Notes: generated from the letters alone by a model not told the origin. 36,439 bases of DNA from Acholeplasmataceae bacterium UBA2284 (GCA_002345705.1 DDWO01000016.1:1-36439), one strand, 5' to 3'; counted from the first letter of the stretch, positions 1 through 8,458 are shown. Numbers and translations are program-made.

Positions 1-3000
1 GGTACATTATTTCTTCTCATTTCCTGCTCGTAATCTAACCAGGTTGCACGATCCTTACTTGGTTTACCTTTTCTAACAAACTCCATAATATCAAAGGCTT
101 TCAGTGGTTGAAGACCACGCTCGGAGAGCTGAACCATAATATCATCACGACAAGCGATAATATCATTAAATGGAATTTTACCATACTCAGTATTACCAGA
201 CACTAAAGCCTGTGCATTTTTTATCCATACGTCTGTCCCGTGGGATAGACCAGAAATTTTAACTAAGCCTGCAAATGTTTTAGGCTTTGTATCGATTAGC
301 ATTTGTCTTGTAAATGGTGTTCCAAATTCAGGTATTGCATAAGATGCGACTTCACTCATGATTTCATGTGACTTCACGCCAATCACCTCTGTACCTGAAA
401 ATAGTTCATATACCTTTGGATCATCTAATGGAATATCTTGAGCACGCTCAAAAGGAAATTCTGTTGGATGCTCAAAAACATAATCCATTAAGAATTTAAT
501 CATGGTTGGATCATCATGACCTAGGATATCTAATTTTAATAAATTGGATTCAAAGGAGTGATAATCGAAATGGGTTGTCTTCCATTCTGAATTGACATCA
601 TCTGCTGGATATTGAATTGGAGTGACATCATAAATCGTTTTCGATTTAGGAACGACAACAATTCCTCCTGGATGCTGTCCTGTTGAACGCTTAACACCCT
701 CTATTTTTTTAGCAAGTCTTTCAACCTGTGCACTTCTAGCTTGAATATTTTTATCCTCTAGATAGCCCTTCACATAACCATAGGCATTTCTTTCAGCAAC
801 CGTTTGAATGGTTCCTGCTCTAAAGGTATGATCTTCACCAATTAATTCTCTTACATAGCTATGTGCGATTGCTTGATAATCACCTGAAAAGTTTAGATCG
901 ATATCAGGAACCTTATCTCCATCAAATCCTAAGAAGGTTTCAAATGGAATATCATGACCATCTTTATAAAGTCTAGCACCACAAATTGGACAGTCCTTTG
1001 TTGGTAGGTCATAGCCGGATTGAATGCCTTTAAGAAAGGGCTGAAAATCCTTTTGTTCCTTCGTAATTCCAAAGTGGTGTATCTCTTCATCTGTGAGATA
1101 AAAAGCCGTGAAATCGCCATTTGGACATCTGTAATGAGGTTTTAATGGGTTGACTTCCGTTATATCAAGCAGTGTAGCGACAAATGAGGAACCAACTGAT
1201 CCACGTGAACCAACTAGGTATCCATCATCTAAAGATTTCTTAACTAATAAATGCGAAATATAATAGTTTGGTGCGAAATCATTATCGATAATATTTTTTA
1301 ATTCTCTAGTCACTCTTTCAGTAACTAATTGATGAGGAACATTTCCATAAAGATATTGCATCTTATCAAAAACAAGTCTCTTCACCTCATCAGAAATCGA
1401 TTCAATACCTAGTAAATCCTTAAATGCTTCATCAGGTAGTGAGTATAAGGACTTTGGAAATGCTTGAATTTTTTCAATCATGCTATTTAATAAATTGGTG
1501 TTTTTAATTACAATTTCATAGGCTAAATCCTTACCTAAAAAGGCCATCGATTTTAGCATTTCTTCAGTGGTTAAAAAGTATTGTTCTGGCATTGTGTTAT
1601 ATCTAGAAAGCGTATGGATTCCTCCACCAACAAGTGGTGTACGAATATAAATTTCTCGATACAATACATCCTTTTTCTCTAGGTAATGTACATCACCAGA
1701 GGCGATGACTATTTTATTTTGTTCCTTAGCAAATCGAACGATTTTAGCAATAACAGCTTCAATGATTTCGCCACCTGAAGGTCCTAAATCATCCTTTAAA
1801 TGCTTATAGGCTTGAGGTGGTTGAACCTCGATATAATCATAGAAGGATATCGCTTTTTTTAAGCTCTCATCGCCTTGATTTAATGCAGCTTCAAAAACAT
1901 TACCATTGGCACAGCCACTTCCTACTAAAATACCTTCTCTATACTTAGTCAATACAGATTTTAAGGTTCTTGGTCCACCATAAAAATTAGTCGTTAGGGA
2001 TTCACTGACAATTCTAAATAGATTTTTATAGCCAACTTGTGTTTGAGTAAGAATGTTTATATGGTAAGGCATGATATGCTTCCATGCTTCTTTTAGGTCA
2101 ATCGCTTCATTGATTTCTGTATAAAGCTTTATTCCCTTTTGAAGTAAATCATTTAACATGTTTAACCAAATTTGTGATGTAACAAAGGCATCATCATCTG
2201 CTCTATGGTGTTGTTCCTGCTTGACCTTGAAGAGCTTTGCTACAGCTTTTAGGTTAAATCGTTTAAGCTCTGTGTTATAAAAATATCTAGCCATGCTTAA
2301 CGTATCAATAACAAGTGAATCATCAAACTCTAAGGATTGACGCTTCGCATTTTCTCTAATATGTCCTATATCAAATAAAGCATTATGAGCAACTAAAATA
2401 CTTCCATCGATAAATTTAAGGAATCCTGGTAGTGCTTCTTCTATGGTAGGAGCGTTTTCTAGCATTTCATCGGTGATATCTGTAAGCTCTGTTGTAAAGT
2501 GAGATAAGGATTCACCTGGATTTACAAAGCTTTGATAACGCTCGGTGATAGCTCCAGATTCAATTTTAACTGCACCAATTTCAATAATTTTATCTCTGGT
2601 TGCTGATAAGCCTGTTGTTTCAATATCGAATACAACGTATTTAGCATCCTTAAGTAAAATTGTTCGATCGGTATGTGTGGTAATACTAAAATTCGTTTCA
2701 TCAACGAAATCGAATTCAACACCATAAATTGGTTTAATGTCTTTACCCTTGGTAGCTTTATAGATTTCAGGGTATGCATAAAGACCATTATGATCGGTGA
2801 AGGCTATTGCTTCATGACCCCATTTGATTGCTTGTTCTACATATTCAGTGGCATCATTGACTGCATCCATATTCGACATTTTGGTGTGAACATGAAACTC
2901 AATTCTTTTTTCCTTTGCTTTATCTAATCTTTCTTCTTTTTTATTCTTTTCGATAAAGTTAATTGCATCAGCAAATACGACAACATCCTTTTGGAAGGTG

Positions 3001-3881
3001 TCAAATTTCGCCTTTCCTCTGACCTGTACTAAATCGCCATCATGAAGGGATGCGACTAAATCTCTATCCTTATCCGTTTTAACGAATTGCTTGATGTAAA
3101 TGGCATCGTCATCGTCTCCTAAGACAAAGCTCATTAAGGTTGTATTCGTAAGCTGCTTAACATCGAGCTTAGAAATGACACCTTCTATTAAGAAGTTTGT
3201 GTCTCCCTTTTCATTCATATATTGGTCTAAACGGTATTGGTCAACTGGAATTTCTTTGATTGAAATTGCTTGTGGACTACTCTTTTTAGTAAATGTTTTT
3301 ATATTTTGCTGTTTTATTGATTTTTTCGCATACTCTTGCTTTTGTTCATTTGCTTTATCTTGTTCAGTGATAGAAGATTCAATCATTTGTGATGTAGGTG
3401 TTAGGGTATGAATAACCTCAAGCTTAAATTTAGCTTGTAGTCCAAAGCTTTGAAACACCGTTTCTACATCCTTGAAATACTCCTGGATATAGGTAGAATC
3501 CTGATCAATAGATAAAATATATGTACCCTTTTCATATCTTGCCTTAAAGTTTTTTAGAACTAGATATCTTGCTTTTTCCTTTGATAATTCAATCACTGCA
3601 TAATCAAAATAGCTCATCGCATGCTTTTCAAAGCTAGATAAGGATTTATAATTGAACTTCACTAAAATAGAAGCTAATACTCTTGAAACATAAAAATAGC
3701 TTTTTAGGTTGGTAATAAATGGTAAAAGAACCTCTGGCTCAACACAGTCAGATAGTGTAATTGAAAATTCCCATGTCTTTTTATTTGCATCGATAAAAAC
3801 CTGATCAAGGGTAGCACTGTTTAATATTGGTGAAACAAATTTTGATTGTTCTAAAAATAAAGTAAATTTGTCTTTACTCAC
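1..3881 (-). CDS. polC: DNA polymerase III alpha subunit, Gram-positive PolC type (C-terminus cut by window edge)
   Basis: Replicative DNA polymerase with built-in 3'-5' proofreading. I translated about 1293 codons from the minus strand; roughly the last 140 residues of a normal PolC lie beyond the left edge. Order seen: N-terminal region, OB-like segment, PHP motif HVHTKMSNMDAV (H330), DEDD exonuclease inserted in PHP with DIETTG (D419), a zinc-binding region (C919, C964, C967) and the palm motif PDIDLNFSG with catalytic D993 and D995. The start is GTG at 3881-3879, preceded by AGAAAGGGG at 7-base spacing; it overlaps the TGA of the upstream membrane-protein gene in a GTGA, so translation is probably coupled. 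Odd point: the first zinc knuckle reads CPNG, not the usual CPNC, and the stretch between knuckles is long. Identity is certain from motif order; the start is well supported. Confidence 0.97.
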   Translation of the reverse strand, partial: MSKDKFTLFLEQSKFVSPILNSATLDQVFIDANKKTWEFSITLSDCVEPEVLLPFITNLKSYFYVSRVLASILVKFNYKSLSSFEKHAMSYFDYAVIELSKEKARYLVLKNFKARYEKGTYILSIDQDSTYIQEYFKDVETVFQSFGLQAKFKLEVIHTLTPTSQMIESSITEQDKANEQKQEYAKKSIKQQNIKTFTKKSSPQAISIKEIPVDQYRLDQYMNEKGDTNFLIEGVISKLDVKQLTNTTLMSFVLGDDDDAIYIKQFVKTDKDRDLVASLHDGDLVQVRGKAKFDTFQKDVVVFADAINFIEKNKKEERLDKAKEKRIEFHVHTKMSNMDAVNDATEYVEQAIKWGHEAIAFTDHNGLYAYPEIYKATKGKDIKPIYGVEFDFVDETNFSITTHTDRTILLKDAKYVVFDIETTGLSATRDKIIEIGAVKIESGAITERYQSFVNPGESLSHFTTELTDITDEMLENAPTIEEALPGFLKFIDGSILVAHNALFDIGHIRENAKRQSLEFDDSLVIDTLSMARYFYNTELKRFNLKAVAKLFKVKQEQHHRADDDAFVTSQIWLNMLNDLLQKGIKLYTEINEAIDLKEAWKHIMPYHINILTQTQVGYKNLFRIVSESLTTNFYGGPRTLKSVLTKYREGILVGSGCANGNVFEAALNQGDESLKKAISFYDYIEVQPPQAYKHLKDDLGPSGGEIIEAVIAKIVRFAKEQNKIVIASGDVHYLEKKDVLYREIYIRTPLVGGGIHTLSRYNTMPEQYFLTTEEMLKSMAFLGKDLAYEIVIKNTNLLNSMIEKIQAFPKSLYSLPDEAFKDLLGIESISDEVKRLVFDKMQYLYGNVPHQLVTERVTRELKNIIDNDFAPNYYISHLLVKKSLDDGYLVGSRGSVGSSFVATLLDITEVNPLKPHYRCPNGDFTAFYLTDEEIHHFGITKEQKDFQPFLKGIQSGYDLPTKDCPICGARLYKDGHDIPFETFLGFDGDKVPDIDLNFSGDYQAIAHSYVRELIGEDHTFRAGTIQTVAERNAYGYVKGYLEDKNIQARSAQVERLAKKIEGVKRSTGQHPGGIVVVPKSKTIYDVTPIQYPADDVNSEWKTTHFDYHSFESNLLKLDILGHDDPTMIKFLMDYVFEHPTEFPFERAQDIPLDDPKVYELFSGTEVIGVKSHEIMSEVASYAIPEFGTPFTRQMLIDTKPKTFAGLVKISGLSHGTDVWIKNAQALVSGNTEYGKIPFNDIIACRDDIMVQLSERGLQPLKAFDIMEFVRKGKPSKDRATWLDYEQEMRRNNV

Positions 3882-4657
3882 AGTATATCCCCTTTCTGTA
3901 TAGTTTTCATTGAACGATAAGCCCAGATGTGATAAAAATAGAGTGCAAAAACGCCTAGGAAATCAAGCTGACTTAATCCAAATAGTGATAATGCGAGCTG
4001 TAAAAATATGAGTATAGTAGATAGATAAATCGATAATTTGAATCGATATCTAAAAGGTATTTGAATTCGAGGTACGAAAATCATCATCATTATAGCCATT
4101 AATAGGACGTAAAATATATAGTCGTATAATCCAAAGAAATAGAGGAGCATAATATCTATCATCATTAATGAATCATTTTCGTTATAAAGCACTCTAATGG
4201 ATGATGCAAGCTTTTTGGAATTTTCTAATGAATTATTCGAAAAATCATGCTCTAATAAATTAATCTCTTCATAGCTCATTCTATCAATTTCAACACGATT
4301 CATATAAAGCACAAGATCTGCTGATTCAAACCGGATTGCTACGCTAGATTGATCCATTTCAAGGTTGCCAATATATAATGTGAAATGCTCAAATTTAACT
4401 TTTTTATCTGCTTCATATGTTAATATTCCATTTTGAATTGTCGTATTTGGGACAGTAAAATCAGTTTGAATCACTTGAACTAACTGATCATATCTTGAAG
4501 TGGTCATTCCTGGTTTAATAGCAGACTGAATCAAAAGTGGGATCGTCAGCAATAAAGGAATAAAAAAGAGATATAATAGTGCTCTACCCCAAGAATCTTT
4601 CATAAAAAAAACCGCAAGCGGGGGCTTCGATAAACTTGTTGTCATTCTCTTGAACAT
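3878..4657 (-). CDS. DUF1189-like integral membrane protein
   Basis: A 259-residue membrane protein of unknown function. The layout is that of the DUF1189 family: a short basic N-terminus, one transmembrane helix at about 27-45, a hydrophilic extracytoplasmic stretch at about 50-165, then a cluster of hydrophobic helices at about 168-245 and a short tail. The start ATG at 4657-4655 has AAGGAG eight bases upstream. It is the first gene of a unit with polC, whose GTG start overlaps this gene's TGA. A sigma-A-like -10 (TATAAT) lies about 22 bases before the start. Family assignment rests on topology and overall look, not on a catalytic motif, and no enzymatic function can be read from it. Confidence 0.75.
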   Translation of the reverse strand: MFKRMTTSLSKPPLAVFFMKDSWGRALLYLFFIPLLLTIPLLIQSAIKPGMTTSRYDQLVQVIQTDFTVPNTTIQNGILTYEADKKVKFEHFTLYIGNLEMDQSSVAIRFESADLVLYMNRVEIDRMSYEEINLLEHDFSNNSLENSKKLASSIRVLYNENDSLMMIDIMLLYFFGLYDYIFYVLLMAIMMMIFVPRIQIPFRYRFKLSIYLSTILIFLQLALSLFGLSQLDFLGVFALYFYHIWAYRSMKTIQKGDIL

Positions 4658-4678
4658 GCCTTCAACTCCTTGTGTCTT

Positions 4679-4708
4679 ATTATATCATAATAATCTGTCA
4701 TATGATAA
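4679..4708 (-). promoter_or_regulatory. Probable sigma-A promoter of the DUF1189-polC unit
   Basis: On the minus strand a perfect TATAAT (4684-4679) lies about 22 bases before the start codon. The best -35 candidates, TATCAT at 17-base or TTATCA at 18-base spacing, are weak. A 17-base AT-only palindrome (TTATTAT-ATC-ATAATAA, 4677-4693) overlaps the -10. Confidence 0.5.
4701..4706 (+). promoter_or_regulatory. Possible -10 element for ytqA
   Basis: TATGAT lies 22 bases before the ytqA ATG on the plus strand, in the short divergent gap. No convincing -35 is seen, so this is tentative. Confidence 0.3.
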
Positions 4709-4728
4709 AATGTAAGTGGTGAAAAAAG

Positions 4729-5673
4729 ATGAACTTAATGAATCATGAAAAGCATTACAATACATTAAATAACTACTATTTAGAAAAATATAATAAAAAG
4801 GTTTTTAAAATCGCTTTAAATGGTGGTTTTACTTGTCCCAATATTGATGGAACAGTCGCAAGCGGTGGCTGTACTTTTTGTTCCTATATGGGAAGTGGAG
4901 ATTTTGCTGGTAACAAATTAGAGCCCTTGAGATCTCAATTTGATAAAATTAAAAGCATGATGCATCAAAAATGGGAGGATGGGTATTACATTGCTTATTT
5001 TCAAGCAAATACGAATACACATGCTCCACTGCCTAGATTGAAGGCATTATATGAAGAAGCGATTACTTTAGATCCAAATATAGTCATGCTATCGATTGCT
5101 ACAAGACCTGATGTACTTCCTAATAATGTTATTGAGTATCTTGCTGAGTTAAACACAAGAATGCCTGTTCAAATTGAGTTAGGTCTTCAGACCATTCATC
5201 AAACTACCTCTGATTTAATCAATAGAGCACATGATTTAGCATGCTTTGATGATGCTGTGAAAAGATTAAGAGATAAGAATCTAGAAGTCGTCGTTCATAT
5301 AATCAATGGTCTTCCCTTTGAAACCAAGGAAATGATGATTGAAACAGTAAAGCATATCAATAAGCTGGATATTCAAGGAATTAAAATTCATATGCTTCAT
5401 TTAATGGAAAAAACGAAGATGGGCTATGATTATAAAAAAAATCCTTGGAAAATGATGACCTTAGAGGACTATGTTGATGTTACTGTTGATCAAATATTGT
5501 GGTTAAGAAAAGATATTATTATCCATAGATTAACTGGTGATGCACCGAGTCATATGCTAATTGCACCTAATTGGACAAGAAAAAAATTTGTTGTTACCAA
5601 TGAAATTGATAAAAAAATGAGAAAGCTTGGATTATTCCAGGGTGATTATTATGAAAAAGAACTTCATTCTTGA
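4729..5673 (+). CDS. ytqA: Radical SAM protein of the YtqA/YhcC family (MnmL-like)
   Basis: A 314-residue radical SAM enzyme. The cluster-binding cysteines are spaced C-x11-C-x2-C within the motif beginning FTCPNIDGTV and ending GGCTFCS (about residues 35-53), which is the spacing of the TIGR01212 family rather than the classical Cx3Cx2C. Downstream GLQT and the HIINGLP stretch fit the Elp3-like TIM barrel. In Bacillus subtilis the homologue has been linked to tRNA wobble-uridine (xnm5U) modification and named MnmL; transfer of that role here is inference, supported by the adjacent mnmM. The start is ATG 4729, with an ATG at 4738 as an alternative; the ribosome site (GTGGTG) is weak. Its 3' end overlaps the start of the next gene by 23 bases. 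Confidence 0.9.
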   Translation: MNLMNHEKHYNTLNNYYLEKYNKKVFKIALNGGFTCPNIDGTVASGGCTFCSYMGSGDFAGNKLEPLRSQFDKIKSMMHQKWEDGYYIAYFQANTNTHAPLPRLKALYEEAITLDPNIVMLSIATRPDVLPNNVIEYLAELNTRMPVQIELGLQTIHQTTSDLINRAHDLACFDDAVKRLRDKNLEVVVHIINGLPFETKEMMIETVKHINKLDIQGIKIHMLHLMEKTKMGYDYKKNPWKMMTLEDYVDVTVDQILWLRKDIIIHRLTGDAPSHMLIAPNWTRKKFVVTNEIDKKMRKLGLFQGDYYEKELHS

Positions 5674-6208
5674 TTATGCACATCTCTTATTGAAGCAGTA
5701 TATATCTTTTGATGATATTGTTGTTGATGCAACCATGGGCAATGGATTAGACACACTTTTTCTTTCTGAAATATCTAAAAAGGTTTATGCATTTGATATT
5801 CAGGAAAAAGCGATTTTTGAAACCAATAAAAGGCTCACTCTCCATCAAATCACAAATGTAGAGCTTATCCTTGATACTCATGAGCATATCAATCAATATG
5901 TTGATGGTTATAAAGCTGTTATATTTAATTTGGGCTATTTACCAAATGGAGATAAATCGATAACTACAAGAACTGATTCAACCATCCATGCTATTTCCTC
6001 AATACTTCCAAAAATACCCTTGGATGGATTCATACAGCTTGTTGTCTATACAGGCCATGATGAGGGGAAAAAGGAATCAGAATCATTAAACATATTTTTA
6101 AGCGAGTTAGATTCAAACTTATATAAAGTAATAAAGACAGAATTACCCTATCAAGATAACTATCCTCCATATATTTTTATGATCCATAAAGTAAAAGACG
6201 AAAGCTAA
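5651..6208 (+). CDS. mnmM: Class I SAM methyltransferase, YtqB family (tRNA 5-aminomethyluridine methyltransferase MnmM)
   Basis: A 185-residue methyltransferase. The SAM-binding motif I is VVDATMGNGLDTLFL (about 27-41), and the family signature NLGYLPNGDKSITT (about 98-111) is typical of the YtqB (rRNA_methylase Pfam) group. B. subtilis YtqB was shown to methylate nm5(s2)U34 of tRNA and renamed MnmM. An upstream in-frame ATG at 5627 exists, but ATG 5651 is preferred: it is preceded by AGGGTGAT at short spacing and gives the family's expected MKKNFILDYAHLLL start. It overlaps ytqA by 23 bases, so the two are co-transcribed and probably coupled. The stop codon lies inside the terminator hairpin that follows. 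Confidence 0.9.
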   Translation: MKKNFILDYAHLLLKQYISFDDIVVDATMGNGLDTLFLSEISKKVYAFDIQEKAIFETNKRLTLHQITNVELILDTHEHINQYVDGYKAVIFNLGYLPNGDKSITTRTDSTIHAISSILPKIPLDGFIQLVVYTGHDEGKKESESLNIFLSELDSNLYKVIKTELPYQDNYPPYIFMIHKVKDES

Positions 6209-6226
6209 ATGCTCTCGTCTTTTTTA
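6192..6226. terminator. Rho-independent terminator after mnmM, possibly bidirectional
   Basis: AAAAGACGA pairs with TCGTCTTTT, with one inner mismatch and a further AGC/GCT pairing, loop TAAAT. A run of T follows on the plus strand and a shorter one on the minus strand. It sits between the convergent mnmM and the RsgI-like lipoprotein gene, so it could serve both. Confidence 0.8.
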
Positions 6227-6232
6227 TCATTT

Positions 6233-6252
6233 CCCATAAGGGGAATTATGGG
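6233..6252. repeat. Short inverted repeat at the 3' end of the lipoprotein gene
   Basis: CCCATAA pairs with TTATGGG around the six-base loop GGGGAA. It overlaps the stop codon of the minus-strand gene and has no T-run. It may protect the 3' end of the transcript; function unknown. Confidence 0.45.
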
Positions 6253-7280
6253 CGTAATTTTTGAAACTGGTCAATTTGTTCTTTTAATTCTTGTCTACGT
6301 TCTTGCATTTGGTTTAGAAATTCTTGAACCTTTGCTTGATTAACTTCTTTTCTATGTTGGTTCATTTCTCTAATTTCTGCTCTTAATACTAATGATTGCG
6401 CATGAAATTCATCACGTAGTGCTTTAAATTCTTCATGGAATACTGTTACTAATGCTTCTAGATCTGCTTCAAGTGTTACTTTTGCTTCTAGAGCAAGATC
6501 AAGTTCAGCTTGAATTGCTGCTTTGTCAGCTTCTTCAGCTTCAGCAAGTTCAACTTCTAGAGCTGCTATAACTTCAGCATTTGCTTCTAGGTCTGCTTCA
6601 AGTGCTTGAATTTGAGGAATATATTCATCAAATATAAGTGCTCTTGCAGCTAAGAATTCTTCTCTAAGTGCTGATACTACTTCTTTTTGAGCTTCTTTAG
6701 CTTCTCTAAGAATAGCTTGTAGTTCAGGTACTGTCATTGTTAATGCATCTTCTAATAAAACTTCGTCATTGACAACTACAACTGATTTAGCCATGAATAG
6801 GAACCCTGGAGTAACTCCATAAGCTTCTGCTTCTACTAAAAAGTCAGGTGTAAATCCTTTGTCTTCAGCACGACCCATTAATGCACGATCTTTAAATTCA
6901 TTATTGATATGTGCTTTGACTTGTTCTCTAATCTTTTCACCAATTGCAGCATCCTTAGATATTGCAGTGACTGAAACGATTGTTTCTTCTGAATCTACAT
7001 CAATGTAGCCTAATTCAATTGCTGTATCAATAATCATTTGAATAGCAACATCTAAATCAAGACCAACTAAGTTTAGATCTACTAATAACACTTCAGCATC
7101 TTCATTGAGTGGATTAGCATAAATAACCTTCTCTTTTGGTGTGACAATTAATTCTACACTTGGATTGATATCTAATGTAACGTATGTATCATTGGCTGAT
7201 ACAGAACTTGCACACCCAACAATCGCAACGGCTGCGAATAAAATAAATGCAAAACTTAAAACTAATTTAACTTTTTTCAT
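6246..7280 (-). CDS. Lipoprotein with RsgI-type sensor domain and C-terminal coiled coil
   Basis: A 344-residue predicted lipoprotein. A basic N-terminus and hydrophobic helix end in the lipobox IVGC, with lipidation at C23. Residues 31-195 match the extracytoplasmic domain of RsgI-type anti-sigma factors: YVTLDINPSVEL at the start, the turn YANPLNED, and the late YGVTPGFLFMAK segment followed by a MTVPELQ helix. The Asn39-Pro40 bond corresponds to the self-cleavage site reported for RsgI. Residues about 197-340 are a long Ala/Glu-rich coiled coil instead of a carbohydrate-binding module. The cytoplasmic sigma-binding part of RsgI is absent. The start at 7280 is chosen over 7325 because AAAGGAGG lies eight bases before it and the upstream ATG falls inside the promoter-like motif at 7305-7336. 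It lies behind the sigma/anti-sigma pair and probably belongs to their regulon. Exact function unknown. Confidence 0.85.
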   Translation of the reverse strand: MKKVKLVLSFAFILFAAVAIVGCASSVSANDTYVTLDINPSVELIVTPKEKVIYANPLNEDAEVLLVDLNLVGLDLDVAIQMIIDTAIELGYIDVDSEETIVSVTAISKDAAIGEKIREQVKAHINNEFKDRALMGRAEDKGFTPDFLVEAEAYGVTPGFLFMAKSVVVVNDEVLLEDALTMTVPELQAILREAKEAQKEVVSALREEFLAARALIFDEYIPQIQALEADLEANAEVIAALEVELAEAEEADKAAIQAELDLALEAKVTLEADLEALVTVFHEEFKALRDEFHAQSLVLRAEIREMNQHRKEVNQAKVQEFLNQMQERRQELKEQIDQFQKLRP

Positions 7281-7304
7281 TTTTAAATCCTCCTTTATAC
7301 ACTC

Positions 7305-7336
7305 AATGTACAAAGAAGGATCCATTTTTATTGGTA
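7305..7336 (-). promoter_or_regulatory. Putative ECF-sigma promoter of the RsgI-like lipoprotein gene
   Basis: On the minus strand the 32-base site has TACCAATAAAAA as the upstream block and TTTGTACATT as the downstream block, with GTA 18 bases after ACCAAT. It matches the site before the sigma gene (8995-9026) at 26 of 32 positions with identical spacing. It ends 24 bases before the start codon, leaving room for the ribosome site. Confidence 0.7.
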
Positions 7337-7351
7337 CTTTATGAAATTATG

Positions 7352-8458
7352 TTATAAATTCACATTTTCTAGTGATGTTTGAAATCTAGGTCTTCTTTCT
7401 GTCATGACTCTATTTTGAGTAATAATGAATGGTGGTTTTCCTTCTGGTTTTATTAATATAGAATAGGATGTATTATTTAGTATTGTTAATACTCTTAATA
7501 TAAATTCTCCCTTTTCCTCTTCTTCATCAAAAACGATATGATATTTAGCTTTAATGATTTTGACATTATCGTTTTCTTCAATTTGGAATTCATATGTGCC
7601 TATGGACTCACCTTCAATAAACTGTAAATTAATCTTTTTACTAGTTTCAGATTGTTCAAGATCAAATTGAACCTTTTGAATGGTTTCATCATTTTTAACA
7701 ATCTCTACTGTAAATTGGTGAATAGATTGATTAACTTCATAATGAATTATAATGTAATTTGAGCTATCCTTTTCTGCCTTTAACATCAATTGATTGGTGT
7801 CTGTTTCTGCTTTACCAGTAATATGGTATTGCTTTTCACCAATTTCAAGCTCACCATCTAGATCAAAATGCTTTGGATTAGCTAAAGCGACTTGACTATA
7901 GTCAAATTTATAGCTAGCCTCTTGACCTAATAGGTCTTTAGTTTTAAAGCGCATACGATTCGTGAATGGTCCTGCAGTAATATTTTCCTTTTGGAGATTA
8001 AAATTACTTTCACTAGCAAATAACTTTTCGATTGTTTCCATGTATTTGGTTACATCTTTAATTTCGTCACGTATTCTTTGAGTATCTTGTGGATTACCAA
8101 AGCTAAGTGTATAACTGTCATTTATTGATAGTTCAGCATCAAACGTCTCAACTAAGGATGCCGTAGATACTGCAGAAAGTGCAATGACTTCATCCATATT
8201 TTGAAGTGATGGAGTGATTGGGTCCGTTGGAATAATTGGTGATGCAGGGTTATATAAAACCATAAATAATAGAACGGACGCGAGTGTACCTAGCGTAGCG
8301 AATAATATAGGTTTAAGTCTAAATGTTCGTTTTGGTGCTTCAATCATTTCTCTTTGAGGTAGATTTCTGACTCTATCTAAAATAGAACTTGAAAAATCCT
8401 TAATTTCTACTTCTCTTGATTTAGTTTGGATAAGTCTGATTAGTTCTTTTTTATTCAT
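7352..8458 (-). CDS. Putative anti-sigma factor, single-pass membrane protein
   Basis: A 368-residue protein with a short cytoplasmic N-terminus (about 48 residues), one transmembrane helix at about 49-69 and an extracytoplasmic region of about 300 residues rich in beta-type sequence. Its ATG overlaps the TGA of the ECF sigma gene by four bases (ATGA), the usual layout of a sigma/anti-sigma pair; AGGTGA precedes the start. I see no zinc-binding HxxxCxxC motif in the N-terminus, so if it is an anti-sigma factor it is not of the ZAS class. I recognise no known family in the ectodomain. The role is inferred from topology and operon position only. Confidence 0.7.
   Translation of the reverse strand: MNKKELIRLIQTKSREVEIKDFSSSILDRVRNLPQREMIEAPKRTFRLKPILFATLGTLASVLLFMVLYNPASPIIPTDPITPSLQNMDEVIALSAVSTASLVETFDAELSINDSYTLSFGNPQDTQRIRDEIKDVTKYMETIEKLFASESNFNLQKENITAGPFTNRMRFKTKDLLGQEASYKFDYSQVALANPKHFDLDGELEIGEKQYHITGKAETDTNQLMLKAEKDSSNYIIIHYEVNQSIHQFTVEIVKNDETIQKVQFDLEQSETSKKINLQFIEGESIGTYEFQIEENDNVKIIKAKYHIVFDEEEEKGEFILRVLTILNNTSYSILIKPEGKPPFIITQNRVMTERRPRFQTSLENVNL

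Noticed and set aside
929..1120. Small open frame overlapping polC, and similar ones at 2522-3411, 7141-7344, 18427-18897, 28719-29144, 32289-32801 and 35233-35469
   Set aside because: They lie opposite or out of frame within strongly supported genes, and their translations look like shadows of those genes.
4677..4693. TTATTAT-ATC-ATAATAA palindrome as an operator
   Set aside because: AT-only, in an AT-rich promoter gap, with no second copy in the window; chance is likely.
7281..7325. N-terminal extension of the RsgI-like lipoprotein from ATG 7325
   Set aside because: That ATG lies inside the conserved promoter-like motif, has no ribosome site, and would bury the lipoprotein signal; ATG 7280 has AAAGGAGG at good spacing.
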